Assembly (NCBI GenBank): GCA_910588155.1
Contig: CAJUPB010000024.1
Location: 1 to 14,464, forward strand
DNA: 14,464 bases
Reading direction: 5' to 3'
DNA from: an uncultured Christensenellaceae bacterium
GTDB taxonomy: Bacteria > Bacillota > Clostridia > Christensenellales > Pumilibacteraceae
A program made the translations under genes and the position numbers. A model generated the notes under the pieces. The model was not told the DNA's origin and did not search any database. It was given only the letters and a program-made list of their open reading frames with translations. Of this stretch, positions 13,157 through 14,464 are shown piece by piece (positions within the stretch are counted from its first letter, which is position 1; each line of letters starts with the position of its first letter).

Positions 13157-13170
13157 AGAAAAGGTATACT
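13142..13170 (+). promoter_or_regulatory. Promoter for the transposase, embedded in element copy 2
   Basis: TTGCAA (13142-13147), 17 bases, TATACT (13165-13170). The -35 lies in the 3' arm of the long hairpin of copy 2, so folding of the DNA could affect it. The transposase ATG is 43 bases downstream of the -10. Confidence 0.5.
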
Positions 13171-13213
13171 CTATTTTGACAAATAACAATTACGGAAAAG
13201 GACGGTGTTTAAA

Positions 13214-14257
13214 ATGAGAAAAAAAGGTGCAAGAAATTTGACATACACGCAGCGGTTACAGTTAGAAGCGTGTTTGCGTGTTGGGCTGCATAAACAACGA
13301 ATAGCCGAAAAACTCGGCGTATGCCTTTCAACGGTTTATAATGAGATAAATCGCGGCAAGTGTACTCAAAAAGAATACAGTTATACCGATTGGATAGGCG
13401 AAAGACATTATAATCAGGTAATAGCATACAGTCCGAACATAGCCGAAGAAAAATACCGGTTCAATATGTCGTCGCACGGTGCGTCCCTTAAACTCGGAAA
13501 TGATTGGGACTTTGTCCGCTATGTGGAAAAACGTGTTTTGACAGATAGGCTTTCGCCTTGTGCTGTTCTCGGCGAAATAAAGCGGAAACGGTTATTTCGG
13601 ACGAATATAAGTAAAACGACTATGTATCGATACATAGAGCAAGGGTTGTTTATGAATATTTCGCTTAAAGCGTTGAATTTGCGCCCGAGGCGTTATAGAA
13701 AAATCGTTGCAAAGCGTCCGCCGAAAGGTGTAAGCATTGAAAAACGTCCGAATGAAATTGCAAAGCGCAATTCTTTCGGGCATTGGGAAATGGACTGTGT
13801 AGTCGGTTCTACCCTATCGACGCTGCTTGTTCTTACGGAAAGATTGACGCGACAAGAGATTATCTTTCGTATGCCGAATCGTAAGGCGGAAAGCGTTATA
13901 CATTGTTTGAATGTGCTTGAACGAAGATATGGTGCAATGTTTCGGAAGGTCTTTAAAACAATAACAGTGGATAACGGCTCGGAGTTTTCCGACAGTAAAG
14001 CCATAGAACGGTCTATATTTCGCGGTAAACGCTTATCTGTATATTACTGTCACCCGTACTGCTCTTGCGAGCGCGGCAGTAACGAACGGTTAAACCGTGA
14101 AATACGGCGGCTTATTCCGAAAGGCACAGATATATCCAAAATTAGCATACAGGACGTGAAAGCCGTCGAAGATTGGGTCAATGCTTATCCCCGCGAAATA
14201 TTCGATTATGCTACTTCGGCGGAAAAATTTGACGAAGAAATTGCAAAGTTGCAGTAA
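13214..14257 (+). CDS. IS30-family DDE transposase
   Basis: The 347-residue protein starts at ATG 13214 (AAGGA about 11 bases upstream; an in-frame GTG at 13205 is too close to that site). The N-terminus has a helix-turn-helix (YTQRLQLEACLRVGLHKQRIA, AEKLGVCLSTVYNEINRG). The catalytic domain shows the three acidic residues: D194 in GHWEMDCVVG, D253 in ITVDNGSEFSD and E291 in CERGSNERLNR, followed by the IS30 signature IRRLIPKGTD. Length is normal for the family and the frame is intact. No clear terminal inverted repeats flank it, so it may belong to the element as its integration enzyme, as reported for Spiroplasma filamentous phages, rather than being an inserted IS. An independent IS30 copy remains possible. 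Confidence 0.9.
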   Translation: MRKKGARNLTYTQRLQLEACLRVGLHKQRIAEKLGVCLSTVYNEINRGKCTQKEYSYTDWIGERHYNQVIAYSPNIAEEKYRFNMSSHGASLKLGNDWDFVRYVEKRVLTDRLSPCAVLGEIKRKRLFRTNISKTTMYRYIEQGLFMNISLKALNLRPRRYRKIVAKRPPKGVSIEKRPNEIAKRNSFGHWEMDCVVGSTLSTLLVLTERLTRQEIIFRMPNRKAESVIHCLNVLERRYGAMFRKVFKTITVDNGSEFSDSKAIERSIFRGKRLSVYYCHPYCSCERGSNERLNREIRRLIPKGTDISKISIQDVKAVEDWVNAYPREIFDYATSAEKFDEEIAKLQ

Positions 14258-14274
14258 TTGAAATATACTTTCAA
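14258..14274. promoter_or_regulatory. Third operator-like dyad
   Basis: TTGAAATATACTTTCAA directly follows the transposase stop. It has the same arms (TTGAAA/TTTCAA) as the palindrome at 7220-7237 with a centre one base shorter. Its role is not clear because no start codon follows. Confidence 0.4.
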
Positions 14275-14341
14275 ATATGCTGTCGTAAGACGGGCTATTT
14301 TTGCATACAAAGATATTTTGAACATTGCGGAATAGCGCGAA

Positions 14342-14373
14342 ATTTTTATGTTCATTGCAATGAACATAAAAAT
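14342..14373. repeat. Perfect 32-bp palindrome
   Basis: ATTTTTATGTTCATTG (14342-14357) is followed at once by its exact reverse complement (14358-14373), with no spacer. It has no T-tract of terminator type on its own. Perfect palindromes serve as dimer-binding, resolution or recombination sites; IS30 enzymes are known to prefer palindromic targets. Confidence 0.7.
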
Positions 14374-14377
14374 ATAC

Positions 14378-14416
14378 AAGACTGCCGAGAGCCTATCTTT
14401 CAGCAGTCTTTTGTTT
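14378..14416 (+). terminator. Intrinsic terminator after the transposase
   Basis: AAGACTGC (14378-14385) pairs with GCAGTCTT (14403-14410) around a 17-base loop, then TTGTTTT. It separates the transposase from whatever is transcribed beyond the window end. Confidence 0.65.
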
Positions 14417-14418
14417 TA

Positions 14419-14464
14419 TTGAAAATATTTTTCCAAAAATTCTATTTATTTACTTGACTTTTCA
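14419..14464 (+). promoter_or_regulatory. Promoter -35 region at the window end
   Basis: AT-rich DNA ends with TTGACT (14454-14459). TTGAAAATATTTTTCCAA (14419-14436) just upstream is a loose relative of the operator palindromes. If the ends are joined, a -10 (TATTAA) lies 17 bp downstream at 13-18, ahead of the first gene. Confidence 0.45.

Noticed and set aside
14342..14373. dif-type XerC/XerD recombination site
   Set aside because: A dif site has 11-bp arms around a 6-8 bp centre and known half-site sequences; this is a spacer-free perfect palindrome that does not match them.
1..14464. CRISPR array, tRNA, rRNA or toxin-antitoxin pair
   Set aside because: No regularly spaced short repeats, no cloverleaf or rRNA motifs and no recognisable toxin-antitoxin families were found.

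Overview
The window looks like a mobile genetic element from a Gram-positive host, most likely an uncultured Clostridia-type Bacillota. Most genes have AAAGGAG or CGAGGTG ribosome binding sites with AUG starts, TAA/TAG/TGA all act as stops, genes are packed with 1-20 bp gaps or ATGA/GTGA overlaps, and base composition is moderate. No chromosomal housekeeping gene, rRNA or tRNA is visible. The gene set fits an inovirus-like (filamentous, ssDNA, membrane-extruded) phage or prophage: a HUH rolling-circle replication initiator (11659-12630), a multi-pass membrane P-loop ATPase resembling Zot/pI assembly proteins (7592-9814), a 30-residue single-TM peptide overlapping it (7503-7595), three membrane-anchored proteins with extracellular domains (2837-6683), and an IS30-family transposase (13214-14257) of the type also carried by Spiroplasma filamentous phages. 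The phage assignment is an inference from combination and order, not from a database match.

Layout. 1-2300: seven small, tightly spaced + strand genes, including a DUF3970-like protein, a SprT-like metalloprotease and a 148-residue protein that could be the ssDNA-binding protein. 2301-2634: noncoding, with structured element copy 1. 2635-7077: probable virion/envelope module (72-residue protein, InlB-repeat membrane protein, 183-residue membrane protein, 662-residue secreted and anchored protein, basic 129-residue protein). 7078-7251: a predicted ~95-nt minus-strand small RNA with a strong promoter and terminator, then a perfect 18-bp palindrome. 7252-10016: basic 74-residue protein, TM peptide, ATPase, 65-residue protein. 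9995-11554: a small minus-strand zinc-ribbon gene, a + strand 84-residue gene, and an AT-rich minus-strand gene joining CxxC zinc motifs to a PD-(D/E)XK-like nuclease domain, probably cargo. 11659-12630: Rep. 12631-13213: noncoding, with terminator, strong hairpins and structured element copy 2. 13214-14464: transposase, operator-like half-palindromes, a 32-bp perfect palindrome and a terminator.

Working model. Rep nicks and joins DNA for rolling-circle replication, the noncoding hairpin regions hold the origins and possibly the packaging signal, the ATPase and small TM proteins extrude the virion, the ectodomain proteins mediate adsorption, and the IS30 transposase gives integration or excision. 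The minus-strand RNA carries an anti-Shine-Dalgarno segment (ACCUCGC) matching the ribosome binding sites of the structural genes, so it may restrain their translation. The last bases of the window (TTGACT) and the first (TATTAA) form a 17-bp-spaced promoter if the ends are joined, which suggests that the 14,464 bases may be a complete circular genome.
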